A DNA stretch of 18,061 nt, from positions 1 through 18,061 of the forward strand of contig FR893231.1 in NCBI GenBank assembly GCA_000436035.1. Direction: 5' to 3'. This document shows positions 7,710-14,357 of this stretch, one piece after another. The position numbers were made by a program, and so were the translations under genes. Numbering within the stretch: the first letter of the stretch is position 1; every line of letters begins with the position of its first letter. The DNA is from Prevotella sp. CAG:732 (GTDB lineage: Bacteria; Bacteroidota; Bacteroidia; Bacteroidales; Bacteroidaceae). Below the pieces are notes generated by a model. It was not told the DNA's origin and made no database searches. It saw only the letters and a program-made list of their open reading frames with translations.

Positions 7710-7729
7710 TTGTTTTTTATCTAGATACT

Positions 7730-8557
7730 CTACAGTTCATAAACTTTATCTTCAACGTACTGCGCCCATTCCGTTGCGCTTTTGCTCTTGTCGAACGTCT
7801 GCCAAGGGATTGGCTTACCTATGGCAATACGGAAATGCTTGCCCACATTCTTGTACATCTCGTCAACGAGGAACAGCATCGCCAAATTGAATGGCAAGTG
7901 CTTGTCGCTGAATCGGGCGATGCGATAGAAACGCTCTGAGTTCTGACCGCCGAAGTGGATAGGCACGACATCACGCTGATACTCAATGCTCTTGGAGATG
8001 AATGTCTTCTTCCATGGGATGTCATGAATACTGCCATCCTCACGCTTTCGACTGTTCAGTCCTGCCGGGAACATCAACATGTGGTTGTCACTCTGGAATC
8101 CAGCCTCCACCATACGTGGGAAGTCGCGACTGTTACGCCCCGTCTTGTTGATGCCTATGCTCACAGGCTTCAAACCCGGAAGATTGAGCAACAGGTCGTT
8201 GACCAAATATCTGAACTTGCCCTCATAATGGGTACCGATGATGGAGCCAAGTGCCACACCGTCTTGTCCGCCCAAAGGATGGTTGGACACAAACGTGTAT
8301 AACTTTCCGTCGTTCTTGTCAGGCAGGTTTTCCATGCCTACGATCTCGATATCCATCTTGAGATACTTCACGCACTCAGTCAACCATTCGGTGCCCGACA
8401 GATGACGGCTCTCCCACAAGAACTTGTTGACCTCGTCCTCGTGTACCAGTCGCTTGAGCCAAGACACCAAAAATCCAGGCACGAACTTGGCTTTCTTGCC
8501 CATCTTGCCCTTCAATATCTTATCGATGTCGATTGTCTTCTCTATTACTTCACTCAT
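7730..8557 (-). CDS. glsA: GlsA-like lysophospholipid/O-acyltransferase of glycine-lipid synthesis
   Basis: A 275-residue PlsC-superfamily acyltransferase that would O-acylate the 3-hydroxyl of the N-acyl-glycine made by its neighbour, giving the mature diacyl glycine lipid. Motifs: NHPLGGQDG (92-100), in which His93 and Asp99 are five residues apart instead of the four of the classic H-X4-D box; a NKTGRNSRDFP segment (137-147); FPAG (163-166, block III); and VPIHFGG (198-204, block IV). There is no obvious transmembrane helix, so it is probably membrane-associated at the cytoplasmic face. First gene of a two-gene operon with glsB, divergent from mraZ across a 295-base control region. The alternative is a general 1-acylglycerol-3-phosphate acyltransferase, but the pairing with glsB favours GlsA. 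Confidence 0.84.
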   Translation of the reverse strand: MSEVIEKTIDIDKILKGKMGKKAKFVPGFLVSWLKRLVHEDEVNKFLWESRHLSGTEWLTECVKYLKMDIEIVGMENLPDKNDGKLYTFVSNHPLGGQDGVALGSIIGTHYEGKFRYLVNDLLLNLPGLKPVSIGINKTGRNSRDFPRMVEAGFQSDNHMLMFPAGLNSRKREDGSIHDIPWKKTFISKSIEYQRDVVPIHFGGQNSERFYRIARFSDKHLPFNLAMLFLVDEMYKNVGKHFRIAIGKPIPWQTFDKSKSATEWAQYVEDKVYEL

Positions 8558-8581
8558 TGTTGTAATTTAGATTACCATCTG

Positions 8582-8589
8582 CAAAAATA
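8582..8589 (-). promoter_or_regulatory. Candidate -7 element for glsA-glsB
   Basis: The minus strand reads TATTTTTG here, an exact TAnnTTTG match 24 bases before the glsA start. The surrounding 11-mer gcaaaaataat also occurs ahead of dut (5167-5177). No TTG is found at the proper -33 spacing; the nearest TTTG is only 12 bases upstream (8602-8605). Confidence 0.5.
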
Positions 8590-8634
8590 ATTCAACTTTT
8601 TCAAATACGTGCTATTTTAGAAGAAAAAAAAACT

Positions 8635-8680
8635 AAAAAGGGCGTTTTTATCGTATTTTTGTAACATTTCAGCCCTTTTT
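8635..8680. other. Imperfect hairpin in the glsA-mraZ intergenic region
   Basis: aaaaagggc (8635-8643) and gcccttttt (8672-8680) form a 9-bp inverted repeat around a 28-base loop, and T-residues follow the right arm. The loop contains TATTTTTG on the plus strand (8654-8661), a possible upstream -7 box with no -33 partner. The repeat could insulate the two divergent units or be chance in AT-rich DNA. The rest of 8558-8852 holds no gene that I can support. Confidence 0.3.
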
Positions 8681-8780
8681 TCGCCTAAAAAGGAAGAAAA
8701 AGACGCTTAATCATAGCACGACATACAAGAAGCCGAAATGGGGTACTTAGCAAGTTTTTTATTAAGTTTCGTAAATTTTG

Positions 8781-8805
8781 TGGGGAAAAGTGGGGGAATA
8801 TGGGG
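8781..8805 (+). promoter_or_regulatory. MraZ operator: three TGGGG boxes
   Basis: TGGGG occurs at 8781-8785, 8791-8795 and 8801-8805, each separated by five bases, so the boxes repeat every 10 bp on one face of the helix. This is the TGGGN-N5 array known as the autoregulatory MraZ site in E. coli. It ends 9 bases before the -7 element and covers the expected -33 region. Bound MraZ should therefore block polymerase and repress mraZ and the downstream cluster. Confidence 0.88.
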
Positions 8806-8814
8806 AATTTTATG

Positions 8815-8822
8815 TACCTTTG
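8815..8822 (+). promoter_or_regulatory. -7 element of the mraZ (dcw) promoter
   Basis: TACCTTTG matches TAnnTTTG exactly and lies 30 bases before the mraZ ATG, so transcription would start near 8829. No TTTG is present 19-21 bases upstream, because that space is occupied by the TGGGG boxes. The promoter may be weak without help, or tuned by MraZ. Confidence 0.65.
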
Positions 8823-8852
8823 GAGCCGAATTCTTATATATAAGATGTACAT

Positions 8853-9314
8853 ATGCGTTTTCTAGGCAACATAGAAGCAAAAACTGACGCAAAGGGACGA
8901 GCCTTTCTGCCAGCCAATTTCCGCAAGATACTCCAGGTATCTGGCGAGGAGAAGCTCGTGCTCAGAAAAGACGTGTTCCAGCCGTGCCTCGTCATCTATC
9001 CAGAGTCGGTATGGAACGAGCAGCTCGACCAATTGCGCAGCAAACTGAGCCGATGGAATGCCAAGGAACAGCAAATCTACCGTTCGTTCATCGCCGACGC
9101 CATCCTCCTCACACTCGACGGCAACGGTCGCTTCCTCATCCCCAAGCGCCTGATGAAACTGGCAGACATCGAGCAGAACATCCGCTTCGTCGGGATGGGA
9201 GACACCATCGAAATCTGGAGAAGCAACGGCGAGGAAGAAGCGTTTATGGATTCAGAAGAATTCAGCAAGGCATTGCAAGAAATCATGTCATCCAACAACA
9301 CAGTAAAAGAATAA
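8853..9314 (+). CDS. mraZ: Transcriptional regulator MraZ
   Basis: A 153-residue MraZ, the usual length. Two SpoVT/AbrB-like halves each carry the DxxxR signature: DAKGR (12-16) and DGNGR near residue 90. The start at 8853 gives the typical MRFLGNIEAK N-terminus; an ATG at 8845 is out of frame. MraZ forms a ring oligomer that binds TGGGN repeats upstream of its own gene and represses the dcw cluster in E. coli. Three such boxes lie 47-72 bases upstream here, so autoregulation is strongly suggested. First gene of the rightward dcw run; rsmH starts 6 bases after its stop. A Ser/Asn tail (about 146-153) extends beyond the conserved fold. Confidence 0.97.
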   Translation: MRFLGNIEAKTDAKGRAFLPANFRKILQVSGEEKLVLRKDVFQPCLVIYPESVWNEQLDQLRSKLSRWNAKEQQIYRSFIADAILLTLDGNGRFLIPKRLMKLADIEQNIRFVGMGDTIEIWRSNGEEEAFMDSEEFSKALQEIMSSNNTVKE

Positions 9315-9320
9315 ACAGAG

Positions 9321-10238
9321 ATGGTAAAGACAGCAGAGACATATCATGTACCCGTGCTCCTGAATGAGAGCATCGACGGGCTCAACATACAGCCAGGTGG
9401 CATCTACGTGGACGTGACCTTCGGAGGCGGCGGCCACTCCAAGGAAATCCTCGCCAGAATCAATGGCAACGGACACCTCTACAGCTTCGACCAAGATGCC
9501 GACGCCGAGAGAAACGTGGTAGCCAGCAAGGATTTCACCTTTGTATGCTCCAACTTCAGATACCTGAAGAACTGGATGCGCTACTATGGCGTGGAAGGTC
9601 TCGATGGTCTGCTGGCCGACCTCGGCGTATCATCCCACCACTTCGACGATGAGACCAGAGGCTTCTCCTTCAGATACGAGGATGCGCCTCTCGACATGAG
9701 AATGAACAAGAGAGCCGGCAAGACAGCGGCTGACATCGTCAACGACTATGAGGAGAGCCAACTGGCAGACATCTTCTACCTCTATGGCGAGCTGAAGAAC
9801 TCCCGACGCATCGCCTCCGCCCTCGTCAAGGCGAGAGCCACCCAGAAGATAGTGACCACCACCGACTTCATCAAAGCCGTGGAGCCTCTCTTCAAGAAGG
9901 AGCGAGAGAAGAAGGAGATGGCAAAGCTCTTCCAAGCCCTCCGCATCGAGGTGAACCACGAGATGGACGCCCTGAAGGAAATGCTCAAGGCGGCGACCGA
10001 GCTCTTGAAGCCAGGCGGCAGACTCTCCGTCATCACCTACCACTCACTGGAAGACAGAATCGTGAAGAACGTGATGAAGGCTGGCAACCCGGAGGGAAAA
10101 GTCTCGCAAGATTTCTTCGGAAGAATCGAGACTCCTTTCAAACTCATCAACAACAAGGTGATCATCCCTTCGGCAGAGGAACAGGAAAGAAACCCAAGAA
10201 GTAGAAGCGCCAAACTAAGAATCGCAGAGAAAAAATGA
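9321..10238 (+). CDS. rsmH: 16S rRNA (cytosine1402-N4)-methyltransferase
   Basis: A 305-residue SAM-dependent methyltransferase (formerly MraW) that N4-methylates C1402 in the decoding centre of 16S rRNA. Motifs: YHVPVLLNE (8-16), the SAM-binding loop DVTFGGGGHS (31-40), FDQDADA (56-62), LADLGVSSHHFDD, RGFSFR followed by PLDMRM, a FQALRIEVNHE segment, and YHSLEDRIVK near the C-terminus. Length and motif order match the family throughout. The stop TGA overlaps the next gene's ATG (10235-10238), so ftsL translation is probably coupled to it. Its place between mraZ and ftsL is the standard dcw order. Confidence 0.98.
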   Translation: MVKTAETYHVPVLLNESIDGLNIQPGGIYVDVTFGGGGHSKEILARINGNGHLYSFDQDADAERNVVASKDFTFVCSNFRYLKNWMRYYGVEGLDGLLADLGVSSHHFDDETRGFSFRYEDAPLDMRMNKRAGKTAADIVNDYEESQLADIFYLYGELKNSRRIASALVKARATQKIVTTTDFIKAVEPLFKKEREKKEMAKLFQALRIEVNHEMDALKEMLKAATELLKPGGRLSVITYHSLEDRIVKNVMKAGNPEGKVSQDFFGRIETPFKLINNKVIIPSAEEQERNPRSRSAKLRIAEKK

Positions 10239-10645
10239 ACGAAGAAGTTAAAGATAAAGAAAAGCTAGAGCTGAAAGAAGCCATCGCACAACAGGCGATA
10301 GAAGAAGAGGCTCCCCTATCATCCAATTTCACGCTGAGAAAGATATTGGGTGGTGACATCCTGACGGCGCACATCATACGCCGACAGATATGGCTGCTCA
10401 TCTTGGTCGTGTTCTTCATCATCATATACATCTCCAACAGATACAGCATCCAAAAGGACCTGATAGAAATCGACCAACTGCAGAAAGAGTTGCAGGACGC
10501 CAAGTACAAGGCTCTCTCCAGCAGTAGCCAAATAACAGAGAAAAGTCGTGAAAGCAACGTGCTCGACATGCTCAAGAACAACAAGGACAGTATCCTGCAC
10601 ATCGCCACACAACCACCCTATATTATAAATGTACCAGAAGAATGA
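10235..10645 (+). CDS. ftsL: FtsL-like cell-division protein
   Basis: A 136-residue bitopic membrane protein. It has a cytoplasmic, charged N-terminus (1-50) that is long for FtsL, one hydrophobic helix (about 52-69, rich in Ile, Leu, Val and Phe), then a periplasmic leucine-zipper-like coiled coil (about 72-110) and a short tail. This architecture and the place between rsmH and ftsI identify it as the Bacteroidota FtsL-type protein, although primary sequence is too divergent for certainty. In other bacteria FtsL with FtsB and FtsQ activates the FtsWI synthase. ATGA overlaps at both ends (10235-10238 with rsmH, 10642-10645 with ftsI) suggest that the three products are made in fixed proportion. 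Confidence 0.85.
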   Translation: MNEEVKDKEKLELKEAIAQQAIEEEAPLSSNFTLRKILGGDILTAHIIRRQIWLLILVVFFIIIYISNRYSIQKDLIEIDQLQKELQDAKYKALSSSSQITEKSRESNVLDMLKNNKDSILHIATQPPYIINVPEE

Positions 10646-12798
10646 ATAAGTTTGATGCTAAAAAGATAATGCCTCGTTATCGTGCCATCTCATTGGTCAT
10701 GATCATCCTGGCGGTATGTGTGGTTGGCAAGTCACTCTATATCATGACTGCCAAGCGCGACTACTGGATGAAGGTGGCTGAAAGGCAGAAGAGAGACTCG
10801 GTGACGGTAAAACCTAACCGAGGCAACATCCTAAGTTGTACGGGGCAGCTCCTCGCCAGTTCCTTGCCAGAGTTCAAGATCTACATGGACTTTGTAGCCC
10901 TGAAGGAGGCCAAGAGCGACAGCCTATGGGATGTCAAGGTGGATTCCATCTGCAATGGACTCCATAAGATTTTCCCCGACAAGAGCGCCGCTGAATTCAA
11001 GCAGCACCTCAGCGAGGGAAAGGCTAAGATGAAGAGACACTGGGCGATCTACAACGAGCGCATCAACTATAATACATTCTGTGAAGTCAAGGACTTACCG
11101 ATGTTCAAGCTCAATAGCAACAAGAGCGGATTCCACTGGGAAGAGTTCAATGCCCGCCAGCGTTCCTATGGCTCACTCGCCGGCAGAACCATCGGAGCCA
11201 TGTATGGAGCCAAGGATACCGCACGCTTCGGACTGGAGCTGTCATACGACTCTATCCTGCGAGGCACCAATGGTATCGTACACCGCAGAAAGGTGCGCAA
11301 TAAGTTCCTGGACATCACCGACACCCCTCCTATCGACGGTGCCGACATCGTCACGACCCTCGACGTGAGCATGCAAGACTTGGCAGAGCGTTCTGTCATC
11401 AACGAGTTGAAGGAAATCAATGGCAACGTGGGTGTCGCCATCGTCATGGAAGTCAAGACGGGCGACATCAAGGCTATCGTCAACATGGAGAAATGCTTCG
11501 ACGGACAATATCGAGAGATACACAACCACGCCGTGAGCGACTTGCTGGAGCCAGGTTCCGTGTTCAAGCCAGCCTCCCTGTTGGTGGCTCTGGACGATGG
11601 AGTCGTAGATACCACCCTGCATGTGGAAACGGGCAGCGGTGTATGGCAGATGTACGGCAGGGACATGAAAGACCACAACTGGCGCAAAGGCGGATATGGA
11701 CTCTTGACCTTCGCACAGACCCTCTGGTATAGTTCCAACATCGGTGTCAGCCGTATCATCGACGACCATTACAAGAACAACCCGGAGAAGTTTGTACAGG
11801 GCATCCATCGCCTGGGACTCGCCGACGACCTGAAGATACCTTTGGTGGGAGCGACACCAGCAAGAATACGTATGCCTCACAAGAACAGTCATGGTCAATA
11901 CGACAACTGGAGCAAGACGGCACTGCCATGGATGAGTATCGGATATGAGACGCAGGTTCCTCCGATTTCCACCCTGACCTTCTACAATGCCCTTGCCAAC
12001 AATGGAACGATGATGCGTCCTCGCTTCGTCACCAAGGTGGTGAAGAATGGAGAGACCATCATGGAGTTTCCACCGGAAGTGATGCACGAGCATATCGCCA
12101 AGGACGCTAGCATCAAGAAGATGCAAACGATCTTGGAGCAAGTGGTAAGCATCGGTCTGGGTAAGAAAGCAGGCTCGCCCAACTTCAAGGTGGCAGGAAA
12201 GACGGGTACCGCCCAGATGTCAAAGGGTGCTGGAGGATACAAATCGGGTGTAGTCAACTACCTCTTGAGTTTCGCGGGCTATTTCCCTGCCGACAACCCA
12301 CGGTACAGTTGCATCGTGTGCATCCAGAAGTCGGGTCTTCCTGCATCAGGAGGTGGCATGAGCGGTAAGGTTTTCCATGAAATCTCAGAAGGAATCATGG
12401 CACAGAGCCTCAAGCTCGACGTGAAAGATGCTCGTGACTCAGCCTCCATCTTCGTGCCACAAGTGAAAGATGGCAATATCCTGGCTGCCGACTACGTACT
12501 CACCCACCTGGGCATCAACGCCAAGACCACCTGGAGCGGCAATAGCTTCGCTGGCAAACCGATCTGGGGTAAGGCTGAGACCATCGGCAACAAGTACATC
12601 AAGCTGGAAAAGCAAAAGCAATACGGCAAGGGTACTGTGCCAGATGTTATCGGATTGGGAGCTAGAGACGCCGTCTATCAAATGGAGAGCAGAGGCATCA
12701 GGACTCAAATCTATGGAAGAGGAAAAGTAGTGAAGCAGACGCTGATACCAGGCACGCTGATCAAGAAAGGTGCCACCTGCAGCATCACTTTGGAATAA
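10642..12798 (+). CDS. ftsI: Septal peptidoglycan transpeptidase FtsI (PBP3-type) with C-terminal PASTA domain
   Basis: A 718-residue class B penicillin-binding protein. It has one N-terminal transmembrane helix (about 15-36), a pedestal region with the class-B motif R-G-N-I-L (60-64), and a transpeptidase domain with SVFK (306-309, Ser306 the acylated nucleophile), SSN (364-366) and KTGT (520-523). One PASTA domain follows (about 662-718, starting KGTVPDVIGL). It cross-links septal peptidoglycan with FtsW and is the target of division-specific beta-lactams. E. coli FtsI (588 residues) has no PASTA domain; the extra C-terminus explains most of the greater length. Its start overlaps the ftsL stop by 4 bases. 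The AT-rich 38-base gap before murE holds no clear promoter. Confidence 0.96.
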   Translation: MNKFDAKKIMPRYRAISLVMIILAVCVVGKSLYIMTAKRDYWMKVAERQKRDSVTVKPNRGNILSCTGQLLASSLPEFKIYMDFVALKEAKSDSLWDVKVDSICNGLHKIFPDKSAAEFKQHLSEGKAKMKRHWAIYNERINYNTFCEVKDLPMFKLNSNKSGFHWEEFNARQRSYGSLAGRTIGAMYGAKDTARFGLELSYDSILRGTNGIVHRRKVRNKFLDITDTPPIDGADIVTTLDVSMQDLAERSVINELKEINGNVGVAIVMEVKTGDIKAIVNMEKCFDGQYREIHNHAVSDLLEPGSVFKPASLLVALDDGVVDTTLHVETGSGVWQMYGRDMKDHNWRKGGYGLLTFAQTLWYSSNIGVSRIIDDHYKNNPEKFVQGIHRLGLADDLKIPLVGATPARIRMPHKNSHGQYDNWSKTALPWMSIGYETQVPPISTLTFYNALANNGTMMRPRFVTKVVKNGETIMEFPPEVMHEHIAKDASIKKMQTILEQVVSIGLGKKAGSPNFKVAGKTGTAQMSKGAGGYKSGVVNYLLSFAGYFPADNPRYSCIVCIQKSGLPASGGGMSGKVFHEISEGIMAQSLKLDVKDARDSASIFVPQVKDGNILAADYVLTHLGINAKTTWSGNSFAGKPIWGKAETIGNKYIKLEKQKQYGKGTVPDVIGLGARDAVYQMESRGIRTQIYGRGKVVKQTLIPGTLIKKGATCSITLE

Positions 12799-12836
12799 TA
12801 TATATATAATAAGGTGTAACAATAAACAAAGAAGAT

Positions 12837-14300
12837 ATGAAGTTACAAGAATTGCTCAAAAACATCAAGCCGACCCAAACCATCGGAGATGTAGAAGTCG
12901 AGATTACGGGGGTCAACATCGACTCACGTAAGATCAAGGATGGTCATCTGTTTGTTGCCATGAAAGGCACACAAGTAGATGGACACAAGTTTATCCCTAA
13001 GGCTATCGAATTGGGAGCCAAGGCTATCTTGTGCGAGGATGTACCTGAGGAAAAGGTAGAGGGTATCACCTACGTTCAAGTGGAATCTACAGAAGACGCA
13101 GTCGGCAAAGTAGCCACCTTGTTTTATGGTGACCCATCCAAGAAACTGAAGCTCGTAGGCGTGACGGGTACCAATGGCAAGACCACCATCGCCACCTTAT
13201 TATATAATATGTTCCGCAAGTTCGGTCATAAGTGTGGACTCCTGTCCACCGTATGCAACTATATAGAAGACGAGGCTATCCCTGCCGACCACACCACTCC
13301 AGACCCTATCGAATTGAACGAGTTGTTGGGCAGAATGGTAGAGGCTGGTTGCGAGTATGCTTTCATGGAGTGCTCTTCGCACGCCATCGCACAGAAGCGC
13401 ATCGGTGGTCTCAACTTCGCAGGAGGCTTGTTTACCAACCTCACCCGTGACCACTTGGATTATCACAAGACCTTCGAGAACTATCGCAATGCCAAGAAGG
13501 CGTTCTTCGACGGACTTCCTAAGACAGCCTTCGCCATCACCAACGCCGACGACAAGAACGGCATGGTCATGGTACAGAACACCAAGGCTACCGTGAAGAC
13601 CTACTCTACTCGCACGATGGCAGACTTCAAGGCGAAGATTTTGGAGTGCCACTTCGGCGGCATGTACCTGGAGATCGACGGTCATGAGGTAGGCGTACAG
13701 TTCATCGGCAAGTTTAACGTCAGCAACCTCTTGGCAGTATATGGCGCAGCCATCATGCTCGGCAAGAAGCCAGAGGACATCCTCGTAGTGCTGAGCACCC
13801 TACATAGCGTGAACGGTCGACTGGAACCTATCCAGTCGCCAGACGGTTATACTGCCATCGTGGACTACGCCCACACACCGGATGCCTTGGAGAATGTGCT
13901 CAACGCCATCCACGAGGTGCTCGACGGCAAGGGTGGTCACGTCATCACCGTATGTGGCGCAGGTGGCAACCGAGACAAGGGCAAGCGCCCACTGATGGCA
14001 CAAGAGGCTGTCAAGCAGAGCGACAAGGTGATCATCACCAGCGACAACCCTCGTTTCGAGGAGCCTCAGGACATCATCAATGACATGCTCGCAGGTCTCA
14101 ACGCCCAGCAGATGAAGAAGGTAGTCAGCATCGTGGACCGCAAGGAAGCTATCCGCACCGCTTGTATGATGGCACAAAAGGGCGATGTCATCCTCGTAGC
14201 AGGCAAGGGACATGAGGACTATCAGGAAATCAAGGGTGTAAAGCATCACTTCGATGACAAGGAGGTGCTACGCGACATCTTTGGCATTCCACAGAAGTAA
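12837..14300 (+). CDS. murE: UDP-MurNAc-L-Ala-D-Glu:meso-diaminopimelate ligase
   Basis: A 487-residue Mur ligase that adds the third residue of the peptidoglycan stem peptide, using ATP in the cytoplasm. Seen: the ATP loop GTNGKTT (111-117), TPDP (154-157) in the substrate-binding region, ECSSHA (178-183), NLTRDHLDYH (201-210), the Lys expected to be carbamylated (K220 in AKKAFF), DYAHTPDAL (343-351), and DNPR (403-406). In this family DNPR marks meso-diaminopimelate rather than lysine specificity, so the wall should be of the DAP type, as expected for Bacteroidota. murF does not follow, unlike in E. coli. It lies 38 bases after ftsI. Confidence 0.97.
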   Translation: MKLQELLKNIKPTQTIGDVEVEITGVNIDSRKIKDGHLFVAMKGTQVDGHKFIPKAIELGAKAILCEDVPEEKVEGITYVQVESTEDAVGKVATLFYGDPSKKLKLVGVTGTNGKTTIATLLYNMFRKFGHKCGLLSTVCNYIEDEAIPADHTTPDPIELNELLGRMVEAGCEYAFMECSSHAIAQKRIGGLNFAGGLFTNLTRDHLDYHKTFENYRNAKKAFFDGLPKTAFAITNADDKNGMVMVQNTKATVKTYSTRTMADFKAKILECHFGGMYLEIDGHEVGVQFIGKFNVSNLLAVYGAAIMLGKKPEDILVVLSTLHSVNGRLEPIQSPDGYTAIVDYAHTPDALENVLNAIHEVLDGKGGHVITVCGAGGNRDKGKRPLMAQEAVKQSDKVIITSDNPRFEEPQDIINDMLAGLNAQQMKKVVSIVDRKEAIRTACMMAQKGDVILVAGKGHEDYQEIKGVKHHFDDKEVLRDIFGIPQK

Positions 14301-14357
14301 TCGCCTGCCGACCGAAAGATAGAACATACACAACACAGAATATTAGAACAGAAGAAA
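14301..14357. other. murE-mraY spacer
   Basis: Fifty-seven bases, A-rich toward the right end. I see no TAnnTTTG box and no hairpin terminator, so mraY is probably read through from upstream. Confidence 0.4.

Noticed and set aside
6690..7724. 344-codon plus-strand frame opposite glsB
   Set aside because: It begins inside the terminator hairpin and has no family motifs, while glsB carries clear OlsB-type motifs.
8707..8892. 61-codon minus-strand frame across the mraZ control region
   Set aside because: It overlaps the MraZ operator, -7 box and mraZ start, and its translation shows no signal peptide or known motif.
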